This document shows, in pieces, positions 17,496-26,248 of a stretch of 64,000 nucleotides of DNA; positions within the stretch are counted from its first letter, which is position 1, and each line of letters starts with the position of its first letter. This stretch comes from Ferruginibacter sp. (lineage in GTDB: Bacteria > Bacteroidota > Bacteroidia > Chitinophagales > Chitinophagaceae). Position numbers and translations under genes: made by a program. Location: assembly GCA_025963635.1 (NCBI GenBank), contig JAOQAK010000075.1, positions 62,001 through 126,000 on the forward strand. The letters are read 5' to 3'. The notes under the pieces are model-generated. The model worked only from the letters and a program-made list of their open reading frames with translations, did not search any database and had not been told where the DNA came from.

Positions 17496-17750
17496 ATGAA
17501 AAAAATTATTATGGCTATGGCCATTGGCCTGGTTGCAGGCCAATTGACAGCCCAGTCGCACAACAAGCCTGTACCCCCGCCACCTCCGCCTCTTCCCCCT
17601 ACAGAGCAGCTACAAGTGCCCCCTCCACCTCCGCCACCTCCGCCGGTTCCGGCTGCTTCACCTGATACACAATTGGCCCCGCCACCTCCTCCCCCGCCTC
17701 CACCACCACCGCCACCCGTGCCACCGAAAGCACACAAGAAGGTCATATAA
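17496..17750 (+). CDS. Small secreted polyproline protein
   Basis: An 84-residue protein. Residues 1-20 (MKKIIMAMAIGLVAGQLTAQ) are a clear Sec signal peptide. The mature part is almost half proline, in three blocks of 7-13 consecutive prolines at about residues 28-35, 43-51 and 63-75, separated by short polar linkers. It ends with the basic tail KAHKKVI. Such tracts form polyproline-II rods and need EF-P for translation. It could be a periplasmic spacer or surface peptide; no family is recognised. The glycine-rich frame on the opposite strand is its shadow. Confidence 0.7.
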   Translation: MKKIIMAMAIGLVAGQLTAQSHNKPVPPPPPPLPPTEQLQVPPPPPPPPPVPAASPDTQLAPPPPPPPPPPPPPVPPKAHKKVI

Positions 17751-17796
17751 TCACCAATCAAGAATCGATCACTTTAAAAAAATTGCGCACAATCAA

Positions 17797-17830
17797 AGGC
17801 CCGGCTCAAAAATGAACCGGGCCTATTCTT
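17797..17830. terminator. Bidirectional terminator between the polyproline gene and iscA
   Basis: AGGCCCGG and CCGGGCCT form a strong stem, extended by TC/GA pairing, with TATTCTTTT on the plus side and A-rich sequence on the other side. It can serve both convergent genes. Confidence 0.7.
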
Positions 17831-17844
17831 TTAATAAAAATATC

Positions 17845-18258
17845 TTATACGGCGAAACTTTCCCCACAGCCACAACTCCTGCTGGCGTTGGGATTATTGA
17901 AATAAAAACCCTTGCCATTTAACCCATCGCTGAACTCCAGTTCGGTATTCACGAGGTACAAAAAGCTTTTTAAGTCCGTTACAATCTTAATTCCCTTGTC
18001 TTCAAAAGCCTGGTCCATAGGTTTTTGTTCATTGTCAAAATCCATTTTATAACTCAGGCCGCTGCATCCGCCGCCAACTACTCCCACCCGCAAAAAATAG
18101 GATGGGTCTTCTCCAAGTCCCGCATCCTGCATTAGGTTGATTACTTTTGACTTTGCCTTTTCGCTTATGAAAATGCCGGCCTCCCTGCCCTCCGAAGGAG
18201 GGTTCTTAGACTCTGGCAATACAGAGTTATTTTCACTATTCAAATCAATACTCTTCAT
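17845..18258 (-). CDS. iscA: Iron-sulfur assembly scaffold/carrier IscA with repeat-derived N-terminus
   Basis: The conserved A-type carrier domain begins at IFISEKAKSKV (residue 29) and carries the three Fe/cluster-binding cysteines, one in GCSGLSYK and two in SCGCGES at the C-terminus. A-type proteins are usually 105-110 residues; this one is 137. The extra 28 residues (MKSIDLNSENNSVLPESK and onward) are not family sequence. Residues 15-27 are encoded by a GC-rich palindromic repeat (18178-18215), so the repeat seems to have inserted at the original start and supplied a new ATG. It is the last gene of iscS-iscU-iscA and probably delivers Fe-S clusters to target proteins. Confidence 0.9.
   Translation of the reverse strand: MKSIDLNSENNSVLPESKNPPSEGREAGIFISEKAKSKVINLMQDAGLGEDPSYFLRVGVVGGGCSGLSYKMDFDNEQKPMDQAFEDKGIKIVTDLKSFLYLVNTELEFSDGLNGKGFYFNNPNASRSCGCGESFAV
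18178..18215 (-). repeat. GC-rich palindromic repeat within the iscA coding region
   Basis: The plus strand reads GGCCTCCCTG, CCCTCCGAAGGAGGG and TTCTTAGACTCTGG, the same order as the left end of the metG element (40626-40666). It is translated in frame as PESKNPPSEGREA. Its inverted partner lies at 18294-18327. Confidence 0.85.
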
Positions 18259-18293
18259 TTCTTATTTAATACTTAGAATTTGTATACTCTTCT

Positions 18294-18327
18294 TAAGCCC
18301 CTCCTTCGGAGGGGTTGGGGGAGGCTT
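18294..18327 (-). repeat. Inverted partner repeat between iscU and iscA
   Basis: The plus strand reads AAGCCCCTCCTTCGGAGGGG then TTGGGGGAGGCTT. It has the orientation of the right end of the metG element and abuts the iscU stop codon. With 18178-18215 it frames about 150 bases containing the iscA start codon, like a deleted version of the metG insert. Confidence 0.8.
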
Positions 18328-18328
18328 T

Positions 18329-18748
18329 TTAATGCACTACACTTTCCTCAAACTTGATGGTTTCTTTGCCATTCTTTACCCTGTAATCATTGATGGCCGC
18401 TTTGATGGCATCTTCTGCCAACACTGAACAATGGATCTTAACCGGTGGAAGGTTCAATTCCTCGACAAAGTCCATGTTATCTACTGTTAAAGCTTCATCA
18501 ATGCTTTTGCCTTTCAGCCATTCAGTGGCCAAAGAGGATGAGGCAATTGCAGAACCGCAACCAAAAGTTTTGAATTTCGCATCTGTTATCATGCCGGTTT
18601 CATCGTCTACCTGTATTTGAAGCCGCATAACATCGCCGCACTCGGGCGCTCCAACAAGGCCAGTGCCTACATTCTTACTACTTTTATCCAACGTTCCAAC
18701 ATTTTTTGGATTTTGGTAGTGATCTATTACTTTTTCTGAATATGCCAT
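18329..18748 (-). CDS. iscU: Iron-sulfur cluster scaffold IscU
   Basis: A 139-residue scaffold on which [2Fe-2S] clusters are built. The three ligand cysteines are in APECGDVM, FGCGSAIA and VKIHCSVL, with the accompanying Asp in ECGD. Length and the ISC-type sequence (LPPVKIHCS, the docking loop for the HscA chaperone in other bacteria) separate it from SufU. It lies between iscS and iscA on the same strand, and the gap to iscS holds a short-period repeat. No hscA, hscB, fdx or iscR is adjacent. Confidence 0.95.
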   Translation of the reverse strand: MAYSEKVIDHYQNPKNVGTLDKSSKNVGTGLVGAPECGDVMRLQIQVDDETGMITDAKFKTFGCGSAIASSSLATEWLKGKSIDEALTVDNMDFVEELNLPPVKIHCSVLAEDAIKAAINDYRVKNGKETIKFEESVVH

Positions 18749-18754
18749 GTTTTT

Positions 18755-18850
18755 AATTTAAAAATGTGAAAATTGGAAAATGTGAAAATTACTGCCGCAT
18801 TCATCAAAAGCTAATTTTCAAATTGGTTAATTGCGTAATTTGCTAATTGC
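18755..18850. repeat. Short-period AT-rich repeat between iscS and iscU
   Basis: Two copies of AAAATGTGAAAATT are followed by TTTTCAAATTGGTTAATTG and reiterated TAATTGCGTAATTTGC-like units. Parts are mutually complementary. It resembles the other low-complexity intergenic repeats of this window. Confidence 0.6.
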
Positions 18851-20068
18851 TTAATGCGCTGCCCACTCGATTTTGCTTAAATCAATTCCTTCTTTATACA
18901 TTTCCCACAATGGGCTCATGTCTCTTAATTTTAAAACGGTTTCACTGATTGCCCTGATTGTATAATCGATCTGCTCTTCGTCTGTAAATCTTCCCAATCC
19001 AAATCTGAGCGAACTATGTGCCAGATCATCGCCCAGCCCCAATGCCTTTAATACATATGAAGGTTCGAGGGAGGCGGATGTACAGGCTGAACCAGAACTT
19101 AACGCTATATTTTTATTAAATCCCATCAACAAGCCTTCACCTTCTACATGTTTAAAGGAAATATTAGTAACATGTGGTAGCCTATGTTCGGTACTTCCAT
19201 TGATATAAGCTTCTTCGAGCTTCATCAATTCTGTTTCCAGTTTATCTCTTAATTTGCTGATGCGTTTTGTATCTGCCTCCATATCAAGCCGGCATATTTC
19301 GCAGGCTTTTCCAAATCCTACAATGCCTGGTACATTTAAAGTGCCGCTGCGCATACCTCTTTCGTGGCCGCCTCCATCCATTTGTGCGGTAACTTTTACT
19401 CTTGGGTTTTTCCGGCGCACATATAAGGCTCCTACCCCTTTAGGTCCATACATTTTGTGAGCGCTAAATGCCATCAGGTCAATTCCATCTTTATTTACAT
19501 CTACGGGTATTTTCCCCACAGCCTGCGTTGCATCGGTAAAAAGCAATACTCCATGTTTTTTTGCAATGGTACTTATCTCATGAATGGGTTGAATGGTGCC
19601 AATTTCATTGTTGGCATACATGATGGCTATTAAAATGGTGGTAGGCTTAATCGCAGCTTCCAATTCTTTTAAATCGATCAGCCCATCCGATTTTACCTGT
19701 AAATAGGTTACTTCCCCACCTAATTTTTCTATGTGTTTGCAGGTATCCAACACCGCTTTATGTTCGGTGGTAGCTGTGATGATATGATTTCCCTTACTTG
19801 CATACATTTCATATACACCTTTTATTCCCAGGTTATCCCCTTCCGTGGCTCCACTGGTGAAAATAATTTCTTTTGGATCTGCTCCAACTAGTTTGGCTAC
19901 CTGTTCACGGGCATAATCCACTGCCTCTTCTGCTTCCCAGCCAAACGGGTGATTACGGCTTGCCGCATTTCCGAAATGTTCCAAAAAATAAGGGGTCATT
20001 GCTTCCAACACCCGTGGGTCCATCGGCGTTGTGGCATTGTTGTCTAAATAAATGGGCAACTTCAACAT
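18851..20068 (-). CDS. iscS: Cysteine desulfurase IscS
   Basis: A 405-residue PLP enzyme that takes sulfur from cysteine for Fe-S clusters and thiolation. It starts LPIYLDNNATTPMDPRV. The PLP Lys is in SAHKMYGPKG and the active-site Cys in SSGSACTSASLEPSYV, a long mobile loop of the group I (IscS/NifS) type rather than SufS. The C-terminus is full length. It is first in the iscS-iscU-iscA operon. A near-match promoter box (minus-strand TATTTTCG, 20094-20101) lies about 25 bases upstream of the ATG. Confidence 0.95.
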   Translation of the reverse strand: MLKLPIYLDNNATTPMDPRVLEAMTPYFLEHFGNAASRNHPFGWEAEEAVDYAREQVAKLVGADPKEIIFTSGATEGDNLGIKGVYEMYASKGNHIITATTEHKAVLDTCKHIEKLGGEVTYLQVKSDGLIDLKELEAAIKPTTILIAIMYANNEIGTIQPIHEISTIAKKHGVLLFTDATQAVGKIPVDVNKDGIDLMAFSAHKMYGPKGVGALYVRRKNPRVKVTAQMDGGGHERGMRSGTLNVPGIVGFGKACEICRLDMEADTKRISKLRDKLETELMKLEEAYINGSTEHRLPHVTNISFKHVEGEGLLMGFNKNIALSSGSACTSASLEPSYVLKALGLGDDLAHSSLRFGLGRFTDEEQIDYTIRAISETVLKLRDMSPLWEMYKEGIDLSKIEWAAH

Positions 20069-20238
20069 ATCTTTCTATTTTATTTATTACAACGCGAAAA
20101 TAACCTAAAAGGTTTTACTTTGGCTGTGAGACAGCCTTCATTCAATTCAATTTACCTATTTCGTAAACGATTAGGATCAAATTTGTCCATATTTCTTCGC
20201 AAAACCCCACATTGGAATTAATATCCGGTGGAGGAGGA

Positions 20239-20877
20239 TTAATTTAGGAACGGATTGTTTCTCTTCTCTTCCCCGATAGTGGTTGCCGGGCCATGGCCGC
20301 TATACACGACTGTTTCCGCAGGCAATACCAATAATTTGGCTTTGATGTTATTCAGTAATCCCATATGATCTCCCAATGGCAGGTCTGTTCTGCCAATGCC
20401 CCCACGGAAAAGCACATCCCCACCGATTATAAAATTTTGTTTAGAACAATAAAAGCAAATACTGCCGGGCGAATGGCCGGGGGCTTCTATTATTTGTAAT
20501 TCGTCCTGTCCTAGTGTGATCTTATCACCCTCTTTTAAAAAAATAAATTCCCCCGTATAATTATCAAAGGGTAAATTGTACATCAGCCCGGAAGTAGGTG
20601 CATATGCCAATACCAGTTTTTCTTTTTCATGGATATGAAGTGCTAGTTGATAGGTGTCGGCTATAAACTTATTTCCAAACACATGGTCGAGGTGACAATG
20701 TGTGTTTAACAGCAAAGTTGGATGCAAATTATTTTGTTCAATAAACTTTTTCAATGACTCTTTTTCCTCATCAAAATAGCAGCCTGGATCGATAATAATG
20801 CAATCTTTCAATTCGTTGTAAAGCAGGTAAGTGTTTTCCTGGATGGGATTAAAAGAAAATGATTTTATTTTTAACAT
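20239..20877 (-). CDS. MBL-fold metallo-hydrolase (glyoxalase II-like)
   Basis: A 212-residue metallo-beta-lactamase-fold hydrolase. The zinc motif is THCHLDH, followed by His in EAPGHSPGS, Asp in GGDVLFRGGIGR and the final His in YSGHGPATT, so both metal sites look intact. This compact form is common in bacteria and often annotated as hydroxyacylglutathione hydrolase-like; the true thioester substrate is unknown. The ATG at 20877 is preferred to a TTG two codons upstream. It diverges from the large secreted protein gene. Confidence 0.88.
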   Translation of the reverse strand: MLKIKSFSFNPIQENTYLLYNELKDCIIIDPGCYFDEEKESLKKFIEQNNLHPTLLLNTHCHLDHVFGNKFIADTYQLALHIHEKEKLVLAYAPTSGLMYNLPFDNYTGEFIFLKEGDKITLGQDELQIIEAPGHSPGSICFYCSKQNFIIGGDVLFRGGIGRTDLPLGDHMGLLNNIKAKLLVLPAETVVYSGHGPATTIGEEKRNNPFLN

Positions 20878-20959
20878 TAGCAATTTGTTTACTTATTAAA
20901 GCGATATTTTTATGATTAATTTCACTAGAGCAACTTTATTAATTAATATGACATTCAGT

Positions 20960-23900
20960 ATGGCAAAGTTCAGAATAATTATCACAATCTTATGTATTGT
21001 TTTGCTTGGCTCCTATTCTGTATCGGCTCAGGTAAATGCTGTTGAGTTTGGTAGAAACAGGGTTCAATATAAAAAGTTTAAATGGCAGTATTACCAGACT
21101 AGAAACTTCAATACTTATTTCAATCAAAATGGCCAGGAGCTTGCAAAATTTGTGGCGCAGGTTGCAGAGGAAGAGGCTCCCAAAATAGAAGGCTTCACTG
21201 AATATAGCCTTCAAAGAAGGGCTAATATTATTGTCTACAACGAATTTGCAGATATGCAGCAATCCAATATTGGCATGGGTATCGACTGGCAGATCACCGG
21301 CGGGGCTACTCAATTGGTGAATAATAAAATGGTGGTGTATTTCAATGGGGATCATGCACATTTGAAAAAACAAATCCGGGAGGGCATTGCACGCATTTTA
21401 ACTGATAACATTTTATTTGGTGACGACCTGGGGGAAGTAGCCGGAAACCAGGCCTTGCTTGATTTACCAAAATGGCTTACCGATGGCTATGTGGCTTTTG
21501 CAGGCGAAAACTGGAGTACCGCTCTAGATGATGAATTAAAAAGCGAAATCCTTAGCGGCAACTATAAGAACTTTTACCAGTTTGCTTTTGAAAAGCCGCA
21601 ATTGGCCGGTCATTCGTTCTGGCATTATATCGAAGAAAAATACAAAAAAGAAAATGTCACCTATTTACTCTACCTGGCAAGGGTCTATAAAAATTTAAAC
21701 AGGGCCTGCCAGCAGATCTGCAAGAAAAAGTTCAAAGCGGTGCTGGCCGACTTTATGGAATTTGAAGACGATAAGTATTATAAAGATATCTCCAGGAGAA
21801 AACCTTATCCCAAGGGAAATTATATTGAAAGCTTTGATATTGATAAACGACACGATTACTACCGCATCAATGTAAATCCTGTGGCACGTAATAATTCCTT
21901 TGCGGTAGTGGAATATAAAAAAGGATTGGTTAAATTAAAACTAAGCGAGGATTTTGATTTCACCACCTTACTTCAGTACGGTGTAAGAAGTTACAAAAAC
22001 GAAACCAATCCAGACTATCCTATCATGGCATGGGACCCCAAAGGAACCAGGTTGGTGGTGATATACAAACTGCAGGGAAAAATTAAGTTATTTGTATATG
22101 ATGTGGCGAGCAGGCAAAAAGCTCCGGAATATGACCTTACCGATAAATTTCAGCAAATTCAGGATGTAAAATATATGGTATCGAGCAGAATGCTTTTATT
22201 AAGCGCTGTTAAGAACGGCCATACAGACATCTTTACTTTCGACCTGGAAAACGAAAAAGTACAGCAGATCACCAATGATGTGTATGACGACCTGGATGCC
22301 ACTTTTGTACAATTTCCGGGCAAAACAGGGATTTTGTTTGCCAGTAACCGCCCCGATCCAAATGCAAAATCCGGCGATACAGTGTTACCCGGCAAAAGCA
22401 GGTATAATATTTTCCTGATCAACAATTTTGGCAAGGACTGGGAGATCAACCAGATCACTCAATTGTCCCATTTAAAATATGGAAATGCACGTTATCCTAC
22501 CCCTTATAACACGAATCATTTTACTTTTATCAGTGATGAAAATGGCGTTGCCAACCGGTATGCAGGCTTTTTCAACACCCGCACTGCAGGCCTCGATACG
22601 CTTGTTTTAATCGCAGATGAAATTTTACGAAACCCTTCCCTCAAAGATGTCGACAGCACACTGAGGGTATACAAAAAAACGGATGTGGATTCAATTGCAG
22701 TGATTGCACTTTCAGAGGATTCTGCTTATACATTCCCTTTAACAAATTATGAGAGCAGTGTGGCAGAAACAAGAATTGCCGGGGAAAATAACCAGGTGAG
22801 CGAGGTAACCAGGCAGAGCGATGAAAAAACTTTGTACAAGCTAAAAATCGATGAGAATGTACTTCGCCGTCGTAATGTTACCGTGCCGCCTACCGAATAC
22901 ATGAAAGGAATAGTGATGACGGATAAGATTGAAAAATCTTCAACAGACAAATATGATAAGCCGCTCAATAATAAGGACACTGCCCAAAATCAAAACAATC
23001 TTTTCCAGACGGAATTTGAAAATGAAAAAAAGGACAGTAGCAGAGCCGCTGAAAATGCCGATTTTGAAAGAAACGACGTACTCAAAAGAGCCAAGTTATA
23101 TGTGTACAAACCTGTGAAATTTGGAGCTGATTATGGCGGAGTTTCCTTTAACAACTCTGTACTGTACAATCGTTACCAGCCCTATGGTTTCGGCCAGGGC
23201 CCTATCAATTTATCTTCCAACACGGTACTGAACGGCCTGATACGGTTGGGTACTTCCGAATTGCTGGAAGATGTAAAGATTACTGGCGCCTTTAAGTTAT
23301 CCTCTAATTTGAGGGATAATGAATGGCTGATGAGCTATACGAATTTTAAAAGAAGGCTCGATTGGGGACTTACCTATTATAGGAATGTTTTGGGTGCATC
23401 GAATGGCAGAATATATACGAATCTCTACCAGGGAAGCGTTTCATATCCTTTCGACAATTCCAAAAAATTAAAACTGGATCTTGGTATCAGAAGCGACAGA
23501 AGTGTTTTTTATACTGATGTAAGGGATATCCAAAGTTTAAAGGAACCCGATCAAAAGCAAAAATATATTACCACCCATCTTGAATATGTGTATGACAACA
23601 CGCTTAACCCAACCCAAAATATCTGGAACGGGCTACGGTATAAATTCTACTTTGATTGGAATTACGAAATCAATAAGGTAACCAAACCAAACCTCGTCAA
23701 CCCTGGTCAACCACTTGGTAAGTATAATTTCAACTGGGGCGTAGATGCCCGGTACTATTACCCCATTTACCGGAACTTTATTTGGGCCGGCCGTGCAGCA
23801 GCTGAATTCAGTTGGGGAGATCAAAAAACGATTTACTATTTAGGAGGTACAGATGGGGATCTGTTTCCGAAATTTAACAATAACCCACCTTCTACTGCGG

Positions 23901-24319
23901 AGAATTATGTTTTTCAAACCCTTGCAGTAAACTTAAGAGGCTTTAGCCAGAATGTAGCCAATGGAAACAATAATGTAGTGCTTAACAGTGAGTTTCGGTT
24001 ACCCGTATTTGCTACTTTATTCAATCGCCCAATAAACAATGCCTTCTTACGTAATTTTCAACTTGTTCAATTCATCGATCTAGGTGAAGCATGGAACGGG
24101 AAATATGGCAAGATTGCCCGCCCAACCCAAATCATCGGAGACCCTCCCATCCAAATACTTAAGAAAGTAGGTGGATTAGGCCCGCTTGCCGGTGGGTACG
24201 GTTTTGGCGCCAGGAGCGTTTTACTGGGCTACTTTGTAAGATTTGATTGTGGTTGGGAAATGAACGGCTTTTTCAAACACAAGCCTGTATTAAATTTAAG
24301 TCTGGGCCTGGACTTTTAA
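20960..24319 (+). CDS. Large exported protein: inactive peptidase-like, propeller and beta-barrel regions
   Basis: A protein of about 1119 residues. A signal peptide (MAKFRIIITILCIVLLGSYS) leads it; ATGs at 20912 and 20948 are less likely because a promoter-like pair (TTTG, then TATTTTTA) lies around 20884-20914. Residues ~15-280 look like a gluzincin (peptidase MA-like) domain with the PKWLTDGYVAF segment, but where HExxH is expected the sequence is LKKQIREGIARIL, so catalysis is lost. Residues ~290-590 have TolB/PD40-like repeats (IMAWDPKGTRLVV, ILFASNRPDP). A polar linker follows, and the last ~400 residues are a surface-antigen-type beta-barrel ending in aromatic LNLSLGLDF. Probably an outer-membrane protein of unknown role. 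Confidence 0.75.
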   Translation: MAKFRIIITILCIVLLGSYSVSAQVNAVEFGRNRVQYKKFKWQYYQTRNFNTYFNQNGQELAKFVAQVAEEEAPKIEGFTEYSLQRRANIIVYNEFADMQQSNIGMGIDWQITGGATQLVNNKMVVYFNGDHAHLKKQIREGIARILTDNILFGDDLGEVAGNQALLDLPKWLTDGYVAFAGENWSTALDDELKSEILSGNYKNFYQFAFEKPQLAGHSFWHYIEEKYKKENVTYLLYLARVYKNLNRACQQICKKKFKAVLADFMEFEDDKYYKDISRRKPYPKGNYIESFDIDKRHDYYRINVNPVARNNSFAVVEYKKGLVKLKLSEDFDFTTLLQYGVRSYKNETNPDYPIMAWDPKGTRLVVIYKLQGKIKLFVYDVASRQKAPEYDLTDKFQQIQDVKYMVSSRMLLLSAVKNGHTDIFTFDLENEKVQQITNDVYDDLDATFVQFPGKTGILFASNRPDPNAKSGDTVLPGKSRYNIFLINNFGKDWEINQITQLSHLKYGNARYPTPYNTNHFTFISDENGVANRYAGFFNTRTAGLDTLVLIADEILRNPSLKDVDSTLRVYKKTDVDSIAVIALSEDSAYTFPLTNYESSVAETRIAGENNQVSEVTRQSDEKTLYKLKIDENVLRRRNVTVPPTEYMKGIVMTDKIEKSSTDKYDKPLNNKDTAQNQNNLFQTEFENEKKDSSRAAENADFERNDVLKRAKLYVYKPVKFGADYGGVSFNNSVLYNRYQPYGFGQGPINLSSNTVLNGLIRLGTSELLEDVKITGAFKLSSNLRDNEWLMSYTNFKRRLDWGLTYYRNVLGASNGRIYTNLYQGSVSYPFDNSKKLKLDLGIRSDRSVFYTDVRDIQSLKEPDQKQKYITTHLEYVYDNTLNPTQNIWNGLRYKFYFDWNYEINKVTKPNLVNPGQPLGKYNFNWGVDARYYYPIYRNFIWAGRAAAEFSWGDQKTIYYLGGTDGDLFPKFNNNPPSTAENYVFQTLAVNLRGFSQNVANGNNNVVLNSEFRLPVFATLFNRPINNAFLRNFQLVQFIDLGEAWNGKYGKIARPTQIIGDPPIQILKKVGGLGPLAGGYGFGARSVLLGYFVRFDCGWEMNGFFKHKPVLNLSLGLDF

Positions 24320-24342
24320 CCGGCCTACGTCATATTCATCAA

Positions 24343-24384
24343 GCAAAAGGAGGCAGATAGTTCAAACTACTTGCCTCCTTTTGC
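24343..24384. terminator. Bidirectional terminator hairpin
   Basis: GCAAAAGGAGGCA and TGCCTCCTTTTGC are exact complements separated by 16 bases that pair further (TAGT/ACTA). It lies between the convergent genes ending at 24319 and 24612. The remaining 220 bases up to 24611 show nothing recognisable. Confidence 0.65.
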
Positions 24385-24611
24385 ATTGGATCAAAGCTCA
24401 TCCGTATTATTTGCTTGATCAGTTAGTATCTACTTGTCTTCAACCAACTTTAAAATTTGTTAGTCCGCATTTCTGCAGAATGTCTCCCTTAAATAATTGG
24501 GAAGGGCTTGTAACTTCTTAATATTTTACTGCATACGAAAATGACCGCCTGAAGCAGATGAAAATACCTTTGCTTTTATCTTTAAATATATAAAACACGA
24601 AAAGCTTCCTG

Positions 24612-26132
24612 TTAGAAATCAATTTTTGCAAAGCAAATCTGGTTACGAAATGAACATGGGATTACAATTTGCCTTGCACCAATCTGTTTGCTGAGCTTAG
24701 GCATAAATTCATAACCCGGTTCAAGACTCTTTATGGTAGGATTGCGTTTCAATTCGCCATTTGATGTGATGGTGTTATCGGTAAGCAGCTTATCTCTTTT
24801 TTCAATAAGGTTAAAAAGAAAATGTATTTCGGATTCAGTAATGAATGTGGAAAAAGACAAGAAGTTATCATTATCATCCGCATATTGTTCCTTGTTAATG
24901 ATCCTGTCTGATTCTACGCGGCCTGTTTTACTAATATAAAGAAGCAGGATATTATCGTAGTAATACCGCGTGCTTTGAGCATTGCCAAAGCTGTTGTATG
25001 GGCGGTAGTAGTACCCTCCGTAAGCCGGACTATAATAGTAATAATTGTAAGGCCGCGAAAAAGGAGAGCCATACAAATAATCCCAACGATTCCATCCGCT
25101 GCTGCTGCTGGTTTGCGAAGAGTAATCTTCAGCCGCGATCAGGAAACTGCCATCTTTTTTTAATAAAATATGCCGGATGAAAAAATCATTGAAAGCAAAC
25201 TTCATGTTCCCTTTAGCCTTGGCGATCGCCCGTATGCTTTCGTCTAGTTTGGTAAATACTGTGGTGTAAGCGCTATCGCCTTTCACATCCCAAATTGAAC
25301 AAAACAGCCCGTCAATATTTCCGCGTTTTTCCGGGTAGTAAAAAGAACTGAGGAGGTAACGCTTATTGACGTTGTCAATTTTAATTTTTATCTCATCAAT
25401 AAAAAACTTGCTCAGGTTTATTTTCTTTATAGAAAAGGTATCGGCAAAGGGCGCTTTGGTGACAAGGGAAAGCCCGGATATATTGGAACGGTTATTTGCT
25501 TTAACGGACTTTGAAAAAAGAAAATTACCATCGTTGTCAAGCAAAAAGTCGCTGTATACATCGTTGTGTTCGTCGTAATCAGTTACCAGGCGGGACTTAT
25601 GCACCATCTCGAGCTTATTATTGAACAATATCGTAAGAAAATTAAACTGGTCATCTTTCTTTTGGATCTTGAAAACCATGATGTGTTTCTTATCATCACT
25701 GTTGATGGTGCTATATATTTTATTATCGCCAAAGCCACCAATATGAGTAGTATCCAGTTGAATCGGCTGATCGATTAAGTGGCCGTTAGCATCCATCTTT
25801 GCAGCCATGCAATAAACAATACCCCTTTTTTGGTACTGGTATATAAAATAAAAATTATCGGAAAAAGCGATGTATTCTACGTTGAATGCTTTATCAGGGA
25901 TAAAATCAAGATCTACCTTTTCCTTCAATTCCATATCGGCGGCATTGTAAACAGAAACAGCATATTTCCACTTCGCGTTTTTGAATACGATGATGTTATT
26001 ATTCATCTTGCCAATAATATCAAAGTTAATATCCCTGTTATCTTCCCGCTGGGGTTCAGAATAGGTAATGCGCTGAGAAAAGGCGATGACGGGTAGCAGC
26101 AATAAACACGTTACATAAATTATTCCTTTCAT
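24612..26132 (-). CDS. Secreted protein with a Tyr-rich insert, unknown function
   Basis: A 506-residue protein with a signal peptide (MKGIIYVTCLLLLPVIAFSQ). The body has repeated short beta-strand patterns with F/Y-rich DNDGNFLFSKS-like units, consistent with a beta-propeller-like fold, although no motif is decisive. Residues ~350-392 are an insert very rich in Tyr, Ser, Gly and Pro (RPYNYYYYSPAYGGYYY). No catalytic signature is seen. It is probably periplasmic or surface-exposed. A weak promoter box (TAATTTTA on the minus strand, 26156-26163) precedes the start. Confidence 0.65.
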   Translation of the reverse strand: MKGIIYVTCLLLLPVIAFSQRITYSEPQREDNRDINFDIIGKMNNNIIVFKNAKWKYAVSVYNAADMELKEKVDLDFIPDKAFNVEYIAFSDNFYFIYQYQKRGIVYCMAAKMDANGHLIDQPIQLDTTHIGGFGDNKIYSTINSDDKKHIMVFKIQKKDDQFNFLTILFNNKLEMVHKSRLVTDYDEHNDVYSDFLLDNDGNFLFSKSVKANNRSNISGLSLVTKAPFADTFSIKKINLSKFFIDEIKIKIDNVNKRYLLSSFYYPEKRGNIDGLFCSIWDVKGDSAYTTVFTKLDESIRAIAKAKGNMKFAFNDFFIRHILLKKDGSFLIAAEDYSSQTSSSSGWNRWDYLYGSPFSRPYNYYYYSPAYGGYYYRPYNSFGNAQSTRYYYDNILLLYISKTGRVESDRIINKEQYADDNDNFLSFSTFITESEIHFLFNLIEKRDKLLTDNTITSNGELKRNPTIKSLEPGYEFMPKLSKQIGARQIVIPCSFRNQICFAKIDF

Positions 26133-26248
26133 AGTATGGCTATCTTTACAATAATAAAATTAAGCTTTTTAACTTCAATGATTTTGTGAATGTCAACAAG
26201 ATGCAACCATTTTTGTTTTTACATAAGCAGCAAGTATTTAACTAAAAT

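Noticed and set aside
17459..17761. Glycine-rich 100-residue frame on the minus strand
   Set aside because: It is the antisense of the polyproline tracts, so runs of GGC/GGA are automatic. It lacks a start context and overlaps a gene with a clear signal peptide.
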